Made by a program: the position numbers and the translations under genes. The notes below the pieces were generated by a model. The model was not told where the DNA came from. It saw nothing but the letters and a program-made list of their open reading frames with translations, and made no database searches. Of a stretch of DNA of 64,000 nucleotides, positions 34,972-41,535 are shown one piece after another. Within the stretch, counting starts at the first letter, position 1. The number at the start of each line of letters is the position of its first letter. The DNA is from PNON01 sp964387025. GTDB lineage: Bacteria; Chloroflexota; Anaerolineae; Anaerolineales; Anaerolineaceae. The DNA is taken from NCBI GenBank assembly GCA_964387025.1, contig CAYLUZ010000005.1, positions 248,001-312,000 of the forward strand, given 5' to 3'.

Positions 34972-35721
34972 TTATGCGATTTGGGATAAATCTGCGATTT
35001 TTTGTAACCGATTGATAAATCCGATGCGTTCTTCCAGGATGCTATGCACTGCCTGGGCTGCTGTACGTGGCCAGGTCTCAACTTGGGGACGTCGTTCAGC
35101 AGAAATGACCTGGACGGAAAGTACCGCTTCATTGAGAGATTCCAGCGGAATTCGATACATCGTAGCGAGGCGTTTCACCCGCTCAGATTCTTCATATCGA
35201 TCAGGTGAAACCATGTAATATTGACCTGTGATGAAAGCGCCGATTTGTTTATCCTGATCGTAAATCGGGGCTGCTGCATAATTTAATCCGGCATGACAGG
35301 AAATTACCTGGGTTTTTGTCTGACACTCAGTTGCTATTGCCTTCCAGGATTCTTTGCATGCCTCACGTCCTGCCGGAGATGAAACGATCCGCGTGCAAAA
35401 TGCACAGGGGTAACTAATATTTGTCAGGGGGTTGCCCTGCATATCCACCACCAGGGCGCTTAACTGGCTGATATCTGAAAATAAATTCTGAATGGTTTGG
35501 ATGCAATGAATGGGGAGGTTGGATGAGGCTTCAGATTGACCTTCTTCAGGATTGGAAATGCCCAGAAGTCGGTCCACTTCAGCTTTAGCAAATCTCCATT
35601 GATGACCGATCTTGATACCTTTTAGACGACCATCCTGCAGCATCCGATATATCGTGATCCGGTCGACTTTTAGAAGGCCTTGAATCTGTTTGACGGTGTA
35701 ATAATCGCTCATATTTTCCAT
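34972..35721 (-). CDS. Excisionase-type HTH plus PocR-domain regulator
   Basis: A 249-residue protein. Residues 4-55 are a MerR/excisionase-like helix-turn-helix (YYTVKQIQGLLKVDRITIYRMLQDGRLKGIKIGHQWRFAKAEVDRLL). The rest is a PocR sensory domain with its Cys set: PCAFCTRIVSS, REACKESW, ATECQ and ISCHAGLNYAAAPI. In PocR proteins these Cys are thought to support ligand or metal sensing. As first gene of the sulfur operon, nine bases before the flavoprotein gene, it is probably a local, possibly sulfur- or redox-responsive, regulator. Start at 35721 or 35712 (MSDYY). Confidence 0.85.
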   Translation of the reverse strand: MENMSDYYTVKQIQGLLKVDRITIYRMLQDGRLKGIKIGHQWRFAKAEVDRLLGISNPEEGQSEASSNLPIHCIQTIQNLFSDISQLSALVVDMQGNPLTNISYPCAFCTRIVSSPAGREACKESWKAIATECQTKTQVISCHAGLNYAAAPIYDQDKQIGAFITGQYYMVSPDRYEESERVKRLATMYRIPLESLNEAVLSVQVISAERRPQVETWPRTAAQAVHSILEERIGFINRLQKIADLSQIA

Positions 35722-35732
35722 TTGTTATATTT

Positions 35733-35774
35733 TGTTATAACATTATTACAGCGTTAATATATCATGTTATAACA
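35733..35774. promoter_or_regulatory. Pair of identical TGTTATAACA palindromes before the sulfur operon
   Basis: TGTTATAACA occurs at 35733-35742 and again at 35765-35774, both perfect 10-bp palindromes, 32 bp apart (three helical turns), which puts them on the same DNA face. A half-matching TGTTATATTT lies at 35723. They sit directly before the regulator gene, so they are likely operators for it. Confidence 0.7.
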
Positions 35775-35819
35775 ATTCTTTCAATGGATTCAAGCCGAAT
35801 GCTGATCAAATTCGTAATA

Positions 35820-35985
35820 CCAATATTCAGGTGTTGTGGCTTCATGCGGCAACTGTTGCCACCAGATCGGCGACACAGAGAACACATTGAATTGGGCGTC
35901 CAGGTCATGTCCCTGGCTGAGTTAACCCTAACAGCGATGGCGAAAGCCCGGGGGGTGAATTGGTGTGGCAAGTTAAGAAATAGAA
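35820..35985. other. GC-richer intergenic islet without a convincing gene
   Basis: This stretch between the sulfur regulator and the dinB-like gene is visibly richer in G and C than its AT-rich flanks and contains small inverted repeats (GGCAAC/GTTGCC around 35853; CCAGG/CCTGG near 35910). The ORFs on both strands lack ribosome-binding sites and familiar motifs. It could be a degraded repeat or a structured RNA. Confidence 0.3.
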
Positions 35986-36040
35986 TACCAGAATATAATT
36001 AAGTGGATGCAATCGCCAGAAATACATTTATGGAGCCTCC

Positions 36041-36526
36041 ATGATAACCATACCCGACCTCAAGAAGATCCTGAAAATCGAAAAAGAATTGATCCATCAG
36101 CAAACCAATGCTTTGCTCCAATCAGACACGCTCATCCAGCCACAACCAGCCGGTAACTGTATGAACTGGGTACTGGGTCACCTGCTCGAAAGCCAGATTA
36201 CTATGCTGGAAGCACTCGGGGGTGTATCACCGATTTCAAGAAATGAGCTTAACAGGTATGGACGCGAATCAGATCCAATTCTTGGGGAAGGTGAAGGTAT
36301 ATTCGCGTTGGACACACTTCTGAATAATCACGACCAGGTGCACAAAGCCATCCTTACACGATTGGATGAGATGAGTGAAACGGATATGGAACATGAGATT
36401 ATTGAACATGAACGATCAATGACACGTGGTTGGAGGGTTTTCTTTCTCCATTTCCACTATACCTACCACATCGGGCAGCTTGAACAGCTGCGCCAGCTTG
36501 CGGGAAAAACAGAAAAGGTCATCTAG
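36041..36526 (+). CDS. DinB-like family protein
   Basis: A 161-residue four-helix-bundle protein of the DinB/YfiT superfamily. Metal-binding His residues are in WVLGHLLESQITML (helix 2) and FHYTYHIGQLEQLRQLAGK (helix 4), the C-terminal HxGQ..LR pattern being diagnostic. Members act as metal-dependent thiol transferases or have unknown roles. A GGAG-type site precedes the ATG. The next gene follows 59 bases downstream on the same strand, so co-transcription is possible. Confidence 0.85.
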   Translation: MITIPDLKKILKIEKELIHQQTNALLQSDTLIQPQPAGNCMNWVLGHLLESQITMLEALGGVSPISRNELNRYGRESDPILGEGEGIFALDTLLNNHDQVHKAILTRLDEMSETDMEHEIIEHERSMTRGWRVFFLHFHYTYHIGQLEQLRQLAGKTEKVI

Positions 36527-36585
36527 TCGAACTATCCCTTCTTGATTCAAACGCACTTTAATTATTATGAGGAGTTGAGCAAAAA

Positions 36586-37611
36586 ATGAATAAGAATGAT
36601 TCAATTATCAAATTTGCTCCATCAATTTTAAGAATTTATCATCGCGACAAAGAAGCCTTCTGGGCGGCAGTTATGGCGCCATTTTTATCAAATGAAACCT
36701 CACTATTGGATTGGTGGCAGCATCTTAAAGTGGATGTGGGATTATTGAATGCCTTTAAAGGGCTTAATGATGATGCAAACAATGTATTGAGAGAGTTTAG
36801 TGCTCCCTTTGGTTTTGACCTGACAAAATGGAAAAGTAATCGGGAACAGTATTTTAAGGACGCATATCCTGTTTTCGCGTTCCTGGCAGTTTGGATGGAC
36901 GAGCAAGGACTTACTGAACTGGTCGAAAGATTTGGAGAAATTCTTGAAGCAGGGGTTTTCGCCGTAGCTGGCTATGGAATTCTGGATGAGAATGTGGATA
37001 GGAATAATTCATCACCGGTGGAAATCCTGACAGCCCAGGCATTGATCTCTGAATACGAAATGAAAGCTCTCAATATTTTCGGCATTACTCGAATCAATTT
37101 AGGTATTTTGCATAAAATGCGCTCTCTATTCTTAGGCGCAGAAATAAAGGAAAAGTTCATGCGTGGAAAAGGCAGCCCTTATAGCCTTGATAAACCACAA
37201 AACTTGGGTACTAAAGGTGCCAACGCCGTGAGTCCATTTATGTTGAGTCTTGAGCGTTTGGGTAAAACCGCCCTCATCGACGACTATTGGGAAGTATTCC
37301 TGCTTTTTGGGGCAGCCATTCAAATGATCGACGACTGGCAGGACCTGGAAAGCGACTTGAGTGCAGGGCATTTCTCTTACGTCACACTTGGGTTTGAAAA
37401 TATCTATCAAAAAAACACCCCACCTCAATCTGTGGCAATATTGAAAGCGAATAAAAGTCATGTTCGCGAGACTTATATTTGTGCCAAAGAAATGATCACT
37501 CGATCGCGAGAAATCTTGAATAGGCTTAATGATCATTATTTAATTCGCCTTGTGGATGTTACCGAATTACGATTGGATAATTACTTTCGTAAGAATTTGA
37601 AAATCTCGTGA
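36586..37611 (+). CDS. Putative class I isoprenoid-synthase-like protein
   Basis: A 341-residue, mostly helical protein. Two Asp-rich motifs are spaced as in class I trans-prenyltransferase/terpene-synthase folds: GYGILDENVDR at about residues 125-135 (compare LDDIID-type first motifs) and FGAAIQMIDDWQDLESDLSAG at about residues 242-262 (compare FQIIDDLLD..GD second motifs). Overall similarity to well-known polyprenyl synthases is weak, so it may be one of the divergent class 1 isoprenoid biosynthesis enzymes found alone in genomes. GAGGAG precedes the ATG. Product cannot be predicted. Confidence 0.5.
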   Translation: MNKNDSIIKFAPSILRIYHRDKEAFWAAVMAPFLSNETSLLDWWQHLKVDVGLLNAFKGLNDDANNVLREFSAPFGFDLTKWKSNREQYFKDAYPVFAFLAVWMDEQGLTELVERFGEILEAGVFAVAGYGILDENVDRNNSSPVEILTAQALISEYEMKALNIFGITRINLGILHKMRSLFLGAEIKEKFMRGKGSPYSLDKPQNLGTKGANAVSPFMLSLERLGKTALIDDYWEVFLLFGAAIQMIDDWQDLESDLSAGHFSYVTLGFENIYQKNTPPQSVAILKANKSHVRETYICAKEMITRSREILNRLNDHYLIRLVDVTELRLDNYFRKNLKIS

Positions 37612-37760
37612 TGCAATAGGAAAAAATTCTCGAGTAAGGTAGATAAAGATGTAAACGAAATCTGGTATGGATGATGTACTTTCCAGGTTATTCCGGCGAT
37701 TATCAACTCAGATTCATGAAAGCCGGATTTACTATCCAGGTTTGATATTATATTCCCCTT

Positions 37761-37794
37761 AAAAGATGACCGCCCGGCAAACTTCGCGGACGGT
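37761..37794 (-). terminator. Terminator of the first stress module
   Basis: On the minus strand ACCGTCCG pairs with CGGGCGGT (one wobble) around a 10-base loop and is followed by CATCTTTT. It lies eight bases beyond the stop of the 49-residue membrane protein. Confidence 0.65.
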
Positions 37795-37802
37795 ATAAAT
37801 AT

Positions 37803-37952
37803 CTAGCGGTTCAACAGAATGAAGATGCCCGCTGCAATAGCAAGTAAAGCCAGAACCACAGATAAACCACCGAACGGGATAAATGCGGATAATCCTGTAA
37901 GAATAAGCCAAATTGCTAACAATAGAAAACCGATATTTCGATTGAACTTCAT
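37803..37952 (-). CDS. 49-residue two-helix membrane peptide
   Basis: The ORF reads MKFNRNIGFLLLAIWLILTG, then LSAFIPFGGLSVVLALLAIA and AGIFILLNR: two transmembrane helices joined by a short loop, with a basic N-terminus and C-terminus. GGGAG lies eight bases before the ATG. It follows the GlsB-like gene and precedes a terminator, so it is the last gene of the CsbD-GlsB module. Small proteins with this I..L.LA.WLILTG pattern are common in stress-related clusters; function unknown. Confidence 0.75.
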   Translation of the reverse strand: MKFNRNIGFLLLAIWLILTGLSAFIPFGGLSVVLALLAIAAGIFILLNR

Positions 37953-38033
37953 GATAGTCTCCCTTCTTTAAAATACTGGGGTGCATTTCTGCGCCCCAGT
38001 ATTGGATGATATGGTTATATTTTAATAACTGGT

Positions 38034-38288
38034 TTATCTTCGATGGCGAAAGAAATGGACGACCGCCAGCAGGATGATGGATCCCAGCAATGTGACGAGC
38101 ATGGTTGGAACTGTGATCGCATCATTGATTGTCCCTACCTTGAAAATTGGACTCAGGAAGTAACCAGCAATGAAAGCGCCGACAACGGCCACGACGATAT
38201 TGATCAACAGGTTGGAGCGGTCGTGCATAAGCTCTGTGGCCACCCAGCCAATTACTGCTGCAACAATTAAGTAGATTAGTAAGTTCAT
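38034..38288 (-). CDS. GlsB/YeaQ/YmgE-family membrane protein (copy 1)
   Basis: An 84-residue transglycosylase-associated-type protein with three helices: MNLLIYLIVAAVIGWVATELM, INIVVAVVGAFIAGYFLSPIF, and TMLVTLLGSIILLAVVHFFRHRR. The central GW.A and VG..GA..G patterns are typical. It differs from the copy at 54683 in only about seven residues. A CACGGAATACCGTG element lies 28 bases upstream. Family members are induced by envelope or general stress; the molecular role is unknown. Confidence 0.92.
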   Translation of the reverse strand: MNLLIYLIVAAVIGWVATELMHDRSNLLINIVVAVVGAFIAGYFLSPIFKVGTINDAITVPTMLVTLLGSIILLAVVHFFRHRR

Positions 38289-38316
38289 TATTTATCTCCG
38301 ATTTGAATATGATTTT

Positions 38317-38330
38317 CACGGAATACCGTG
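38317..38330 (-). promoter_or_regulatory. Palindromic leader element shared by both GlsB genes (copy 1)
   Basis: CACGG-AATA-CCGTG within an 18-base identical block TTTTCACGGAATACCGTG, 28 bases before the GlsB ATG. The same block occurs 30 bases before the second GlsB gene at 54968-54981. It can form a 5-bp hairpin in the leader RNA or act as an operator. Confidence 0.55.
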
Positions 38331-38342
38331 AGTTTTTATTGT

Positions 38343-38582
38343 TTATTTTGAGATTAGCGGTTTGGTTTGATTTTTCAGTTTGGCTTCATAATCTGTCACC
38401 CGCTTATCAATTTCATCTGCTGCTCGTTCACGGGTGTAACCATACTTTTCCTGCAGTAAACCGGTAAGGACTTCCAATTTGCCAGCAGCTCGATCCAGAT
38501 CGTCATCTGTGAGTTTGCCCCACCATGCTTTGGCTTCACCCCGAATTTGCTTCCACTTTCCTTCAAATACATCTGTATTCAT
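38343..38582 (-). CDS. CsbD family stress protein (copy 1)
   Basis: A 79-residue CsbD-like protein: FEGKWKQIRGEAKAWWGKLTDDDLDRAAGKLEVLTGLLQEKYGYTRERAADEIDKRV contains the complete family pattern. Members are small, charged, helical proteins under general-stress control. AGGAGG precedes the ATG. It is the first gene of the module CsbD, GlsB, 49-residue membrane peptide. The second CsbD at 55734 shares most of the core sequence. Confidence 0.92.
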   Translation of the reverse strand: MNTDVFEGKWKQIRGEAKAWWGKLTDDDLDRAAGKLEVLTGLLQEKYGYTRERAADEIDKRVTDYEAKLKNQTKPLISK

Positions 38583-38656
38583 TGTTTGTTCCTCCTGATC
38601 ATATGAAATAACTATTCTGTTTAATATCTACACTTAAGGCAAACAAACCTGTTGAG

Positions 38657-39052
38657 TTATTTACTGTCTGCCAGGGGAATAAATCGAATAAGAGCATTCG
38701 CTGCGACAGTCCTTATACGGTCAGCTACCCTCTCCGGTGTCTCACCCTTGCTGATAAATGCATCTGCACCAGCAGAGAGTGCAGCTTGCTGGCGAGCCTC
38801 CAAATGACTGATGAGTACGATGACCAATGCTGCTGGGCAAAGCTTTCTAAGCTCACTTATCGCAATAACCGGAGAAATGGGGAGTAAATCCCAGTCGACC
38901 AATAACATATCCAGAAGGGTCGCCGGAGCTTTTGCCAGGGTGGTCAACCAATCTGCAGATTCACCAACGACTTCCATCTTCATATCAAGAAGTAGGAGAC
39001 GAAGGGCTGAACGCTCTTCAGGTCTGGAATCGGCTAAATATACGCGTGTCAT
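38657..39052 (-). CDS. Stand-alone response regulator receiver domain
   Basis: A 131-residue receiver domain with no output domain: the N-terminus TRVYLADSRPEERSALRLLLLDMKMEVVGES, phospho-acceptor Asp in LLVDWDLLPIS (about residue 53), and Lys in DAFISKGETPERV near residue 107. The acidic pair usually at the end of strand 1 is reduced (ADSRPEE). LxxxRxxxxS-like C-terminal residues suggest kinship with NarL-type receivers. There is no Shine-Dalgarno of note. It may relay signals from the sensor kinases nearby. Confidence 0.82.
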   Translation of the reverse strand: MTRVYLADSRPEERSALRLLLLDMKMEVVGESADWLTTLAKAPATLLDMLLVDWDLLPISPVIAISELRKLCPAALVIVLISHLEARQQAALSAGADAFISKGETPERVADRIRTVAANALIRFIPLADSK

Positions 39053-39068
39053 ACCACCATGGTACTAC

Positions 39069-39129
39069 GAACGCTCCCCGGCTACATCCAACTAGCGGAG
39101 AGTGTTCTTCTCCCCCAGTTGGGGGAGAA
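39069..39129. repeat. Double-hairpin dispersed repeat
   Basis: GAACGCTCCCCG...CGGAGAGTGTTC is followed by TTCTCCCCCAGTTGGGGGAGAA, a perfect 10-bp stem with a 2-base loop. A diverged copy of the right half with its flank lies at about 59945-59986. It fills much of the gap between the receiver gene and the GGDEF gene. Confidence 0.55.
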
Positions 39130-39211
39130 ACAAGATTAATGTTTATGAATTTTGGTTTATTAATGAGAATAAAATAGAAGATAGTTCCGTCTATCGGCAA
39201 GAAAATTCAAT

Positions 39212-41371
39212 TTATTTATTTTCTTTCTTTTTTTGTTTCTGTTCGTACATCAATTCATCTGCCCGGGCGATTAATTTACTCACTGTACAGGGAGCCTCGG
39301 GATCATAGCTAACAATTCCCAGGCTGAGGGATAGATTAAAAGCCATATCTCCTTGTTGGTTGCGTACCTCAAATGCAGACTGAATTCGATCTTTTAAAAT
39401 TTTCTCGCCTTCCTGAGAGGCATCCAATGCCAAAGCTACAAACTCATCTCCGCCTATGCGGGCAATAATATCCGCCTCCCGGAAGATTTTTTTCAGGATG
39501 ACGGCTACTTCCTTCAATGCGAGATCTCCCTGGGCATGTCCCTGGTTATCATTGATCGTCTTCAGCTTGTCCACATCCCCGAAGAATAAAAGCATGTTTC
39601 TCTTTTTACGATGTGCCAGTTTTACTTCTTGTTCTGCCAGAACCATGAAACCCCGTCGGTTGTACAACCCGGTCAGTTCATCGGTCAATGACAGACTGAG
39701 TATCTCTTCCTCCAAACGTTTCCGTTCAATTACCTGGGTCACCTGAGTGGAAACGAATTCCAATAACTCCATTTCCTTCTGTTGGAAATGAATACCCTCA
39801 GTATAACTTTGCACAGCCATGACCCCAATTATGCGGCCATTTGTTTTCAACGGCACTCCAAGCCAATCTATAGCTGCCGTCCCCACCGCCTCGATTACAC
39901 CTTCTTGAACAAGCTGGTCGTATATCTCACGGGTGGCCAGTAAGGAACGGCCGGTACGAATCACATATCCGGTCAGCCCCTGGATATGTATCGGCGTGAG
40001 CGGTTTTTCATCATACTGATCAATATAATAGGGGAAGCTGATCATTCCTTTGGCCGGCTCGTTCAATGCGATAAAGAAATTCTCTGCTGGTAAAAATTCT
40101 CCAAGAATGGAGTGGATGGATTTGTACAGTTCATCGATCCCGCCGCTGGTCATTGTGGCCTGTGTGATCCTGTAGATTACATTCTGGAGTAATTCATTAT
40201 TCTTGCGTTCACTGATATCACTGATAATACCCACACCATACCATTCACCATCCATTTGAAAAGAAGAGAGTGAAAGTTGAACAGGAATTTCAGTGCCGTC
40301 TTTTCTGAGTGCTCCCACTTCATGCGTCTTCCCTAACGCGGAACCCTGTCCGATGTCGACAAAAGCAGGAAAAGCGGCATGGTGCGCCTTGTGATACCTC
40401 TTTGGAGCAATTAGATCATGCAGGTTTTGGCCTATGGCTTCAGATTTTAAATAACCAAATATTGACTCGGCAGCAGTGTTCCAGTAGGAAATCCTTCCTT
40501 TTGGGTCCAGCATTAGAATGGCATCGTGGGCTGAGTCTGAAATCGCGCGCATTTTGGCTTCGTTCTCGTGCAATGCCTCCTCTACCTGTTTCCGGTTGGT
40601 AATATCGTGGCCAATACCCACCAGGCCAATGATTTTTCCCTTATTGTCACGGAGTGGTACTTTGGAAGTCATTACCCATACCGGGTTGCCATGGGAATCC
40701 ATACCAGGTTCTTCATGACTGAAGTTTGGAATTCCACTTTCAATGACCTCTTTGTCAATGGCCCAGAAAGATTCTGCCAATTCACGTGGATAAGTATCGA
40801 AATCTGTTTTGCCTATGACATCTTCCATCTTTTTTCCACCACTGGCTTGCCAATCTGCAATATTCGATATGAGTTTTCTGCCTTGAGTATCTTTTACGTA
40901 GATAACATCGGGCAGATGATCGATCAATGTCCGCAGAAGGAATCGTTCTTCTTCCAGGGTGATTATTGATTGCTTGAAGCTGTTGATCATTTGCCCCAAT
41001 TGGATCTGTGTACGAACACTGGCCAGTAATTCCTCGCGTTGGAATGGTATCGATATATGATCTGCTGCACCCAGTTTCAACACTTCCAACCTCTGTTCCC
41101 CGGCTGTAACTGCACTAAGGTAAATTACCGGGATGCTTTGGTTTACCAGTTGTGTTTTAAGCTTTCGCAAGATTTCCAAACCATCCAAACCCGGCATGCT
41201 TATATCGAGCAAGATCAAGTCTGGTGTATTAGATTCTGCTGAAGCAAGGAGGAGGTCGCCACGATCAGCAGTAAGGACTTCATACCCTTCTGCTTTCAAC
41301 AGGCCGGTCAGTAATTCTACATTTGGATGGGTGTCGTCGTCGACAACCAGTATCCTGCCTTTGTTACCCAT
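39212..41371 (-). CDS. REC-PAS-PAS-GAF-GGDEF diguanylate cyclase
   Basis: A 719-residue protein. Receiver domain at the N-terminus (ILVVDDDTHPN, phospho-Asp in LILLDISMPGLDG), two PAS domains (around FLLRTLIDHLPDVIYVKDTQG and AISDSAHDAILMLDPKG), a GAF domain (INELLQNVIYRITQATMTSG onward), then a GGDEF domain with the intact active site RIGGDEF and an I-site RxxD (READ) five residues before it, so it should make cyclic di-GMP with product inhibition. The ATG at 41371 (MGNKG) is preceded by GAGG; a TTG at 41386 or ATG at 41383 are alternatives. Confidence 0.93.
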   Translation of the reverse strand: MGNKGRILVVDDDTHPNVELLTGLLKAEGYEVLTADRGDLLLASAESNTPDLILLDISMPGLDGLEILRKLKTQLVNQSIPVIYLSAVTAGEQRLEVLKLGAADHISIPFQREELLASVRTQIQLGQMINSFKQSIITLEEERFLLRTLIDHLPDVIYVKDTQGRKLISNIADWQASGGKKMEDVIGKTDFDTYPRELAESFWAIDKEVIESGIPNFSHEEPGMDSHGNPVWVMTSKVPLRDNKGKIIGLVGIGHDITNRKQVEEALHENEAKMRAISDSAHDAILMLDPKGRISYWNTAAESIFGYLKSEAIGQNLHDLIAPKRYHKAHHAAFPAFVDIGQGSALGKTHEVGALRKDGTEIPVQLSLSSFQMDGEWYGVGIISDISERKNNELLQNVIYRITQATMTSGGIDELYKSIHSILGEFLPAENFFIALNEPAKGMISFPYYIDQYDEKPLTPIHIQGLTGYVIRTGRSLLATREIYDQLVQEGVIEAVGTAAIDWLGVPLKTNGRIIGVMAVQSYTEGIHFQQKEMELLEFVSTQVTQVIERKRLEEEILSLSLTDELTGLYNRRGFMVLAEQEVKLAHRKKRNMLLFFGDVDKLKTINDNQGHAQGDLALKEVAVILKKIFREADIIARIGGDEFVALALDASQEGEKILKDRIQSAFEVRNQQGDMAFNLSLSLGIVSYDPEAPCTVSKLIARADELMYEQKQKKKENK

Positions 41372-41382
41372 ATATCGCCTCA

Positions 41383-41484
41383 TCAACCGATTGCAATGCG
41401 ATCAAGAAGTTCATTGTTAAGGTTTATAAGCTCATTTACACTATCTTGTCCAATGTTAACAAATCCAGCAATGAGAAAATTCAT
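41383..41484 (-). CDS. Possible 33-residue ORF upstream of the diguanylate cyclase gene
   Basis: It reads MNFLIAGFVNIGQDSVNELI then NLNNELLDRIAIG and stops at a TGATG that overlaps an ATG in frame with the GGDEF gene. No strong ribosome-binding site and no homology are visible. It could be a leader peptide or chance. Confidence 0.25.
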   Translation of the reverse strand: MNFLIAGFVNIGQDSVNELINLNNELLDRIAIG

Positions 41485-41535
41485 AATATCTAATTACCTA
41501 AAAAATCGTTCGCTCCTGTAGAGGGCAATTATTCA

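Noticed and set aside
35762..36002. ORFs of about 70 codons on both strands before the dinB-like gene
   Set aside because: No start signals or motifs; both cover the unexplained GC-richer islet and overlap one of the palindromes or its flank.
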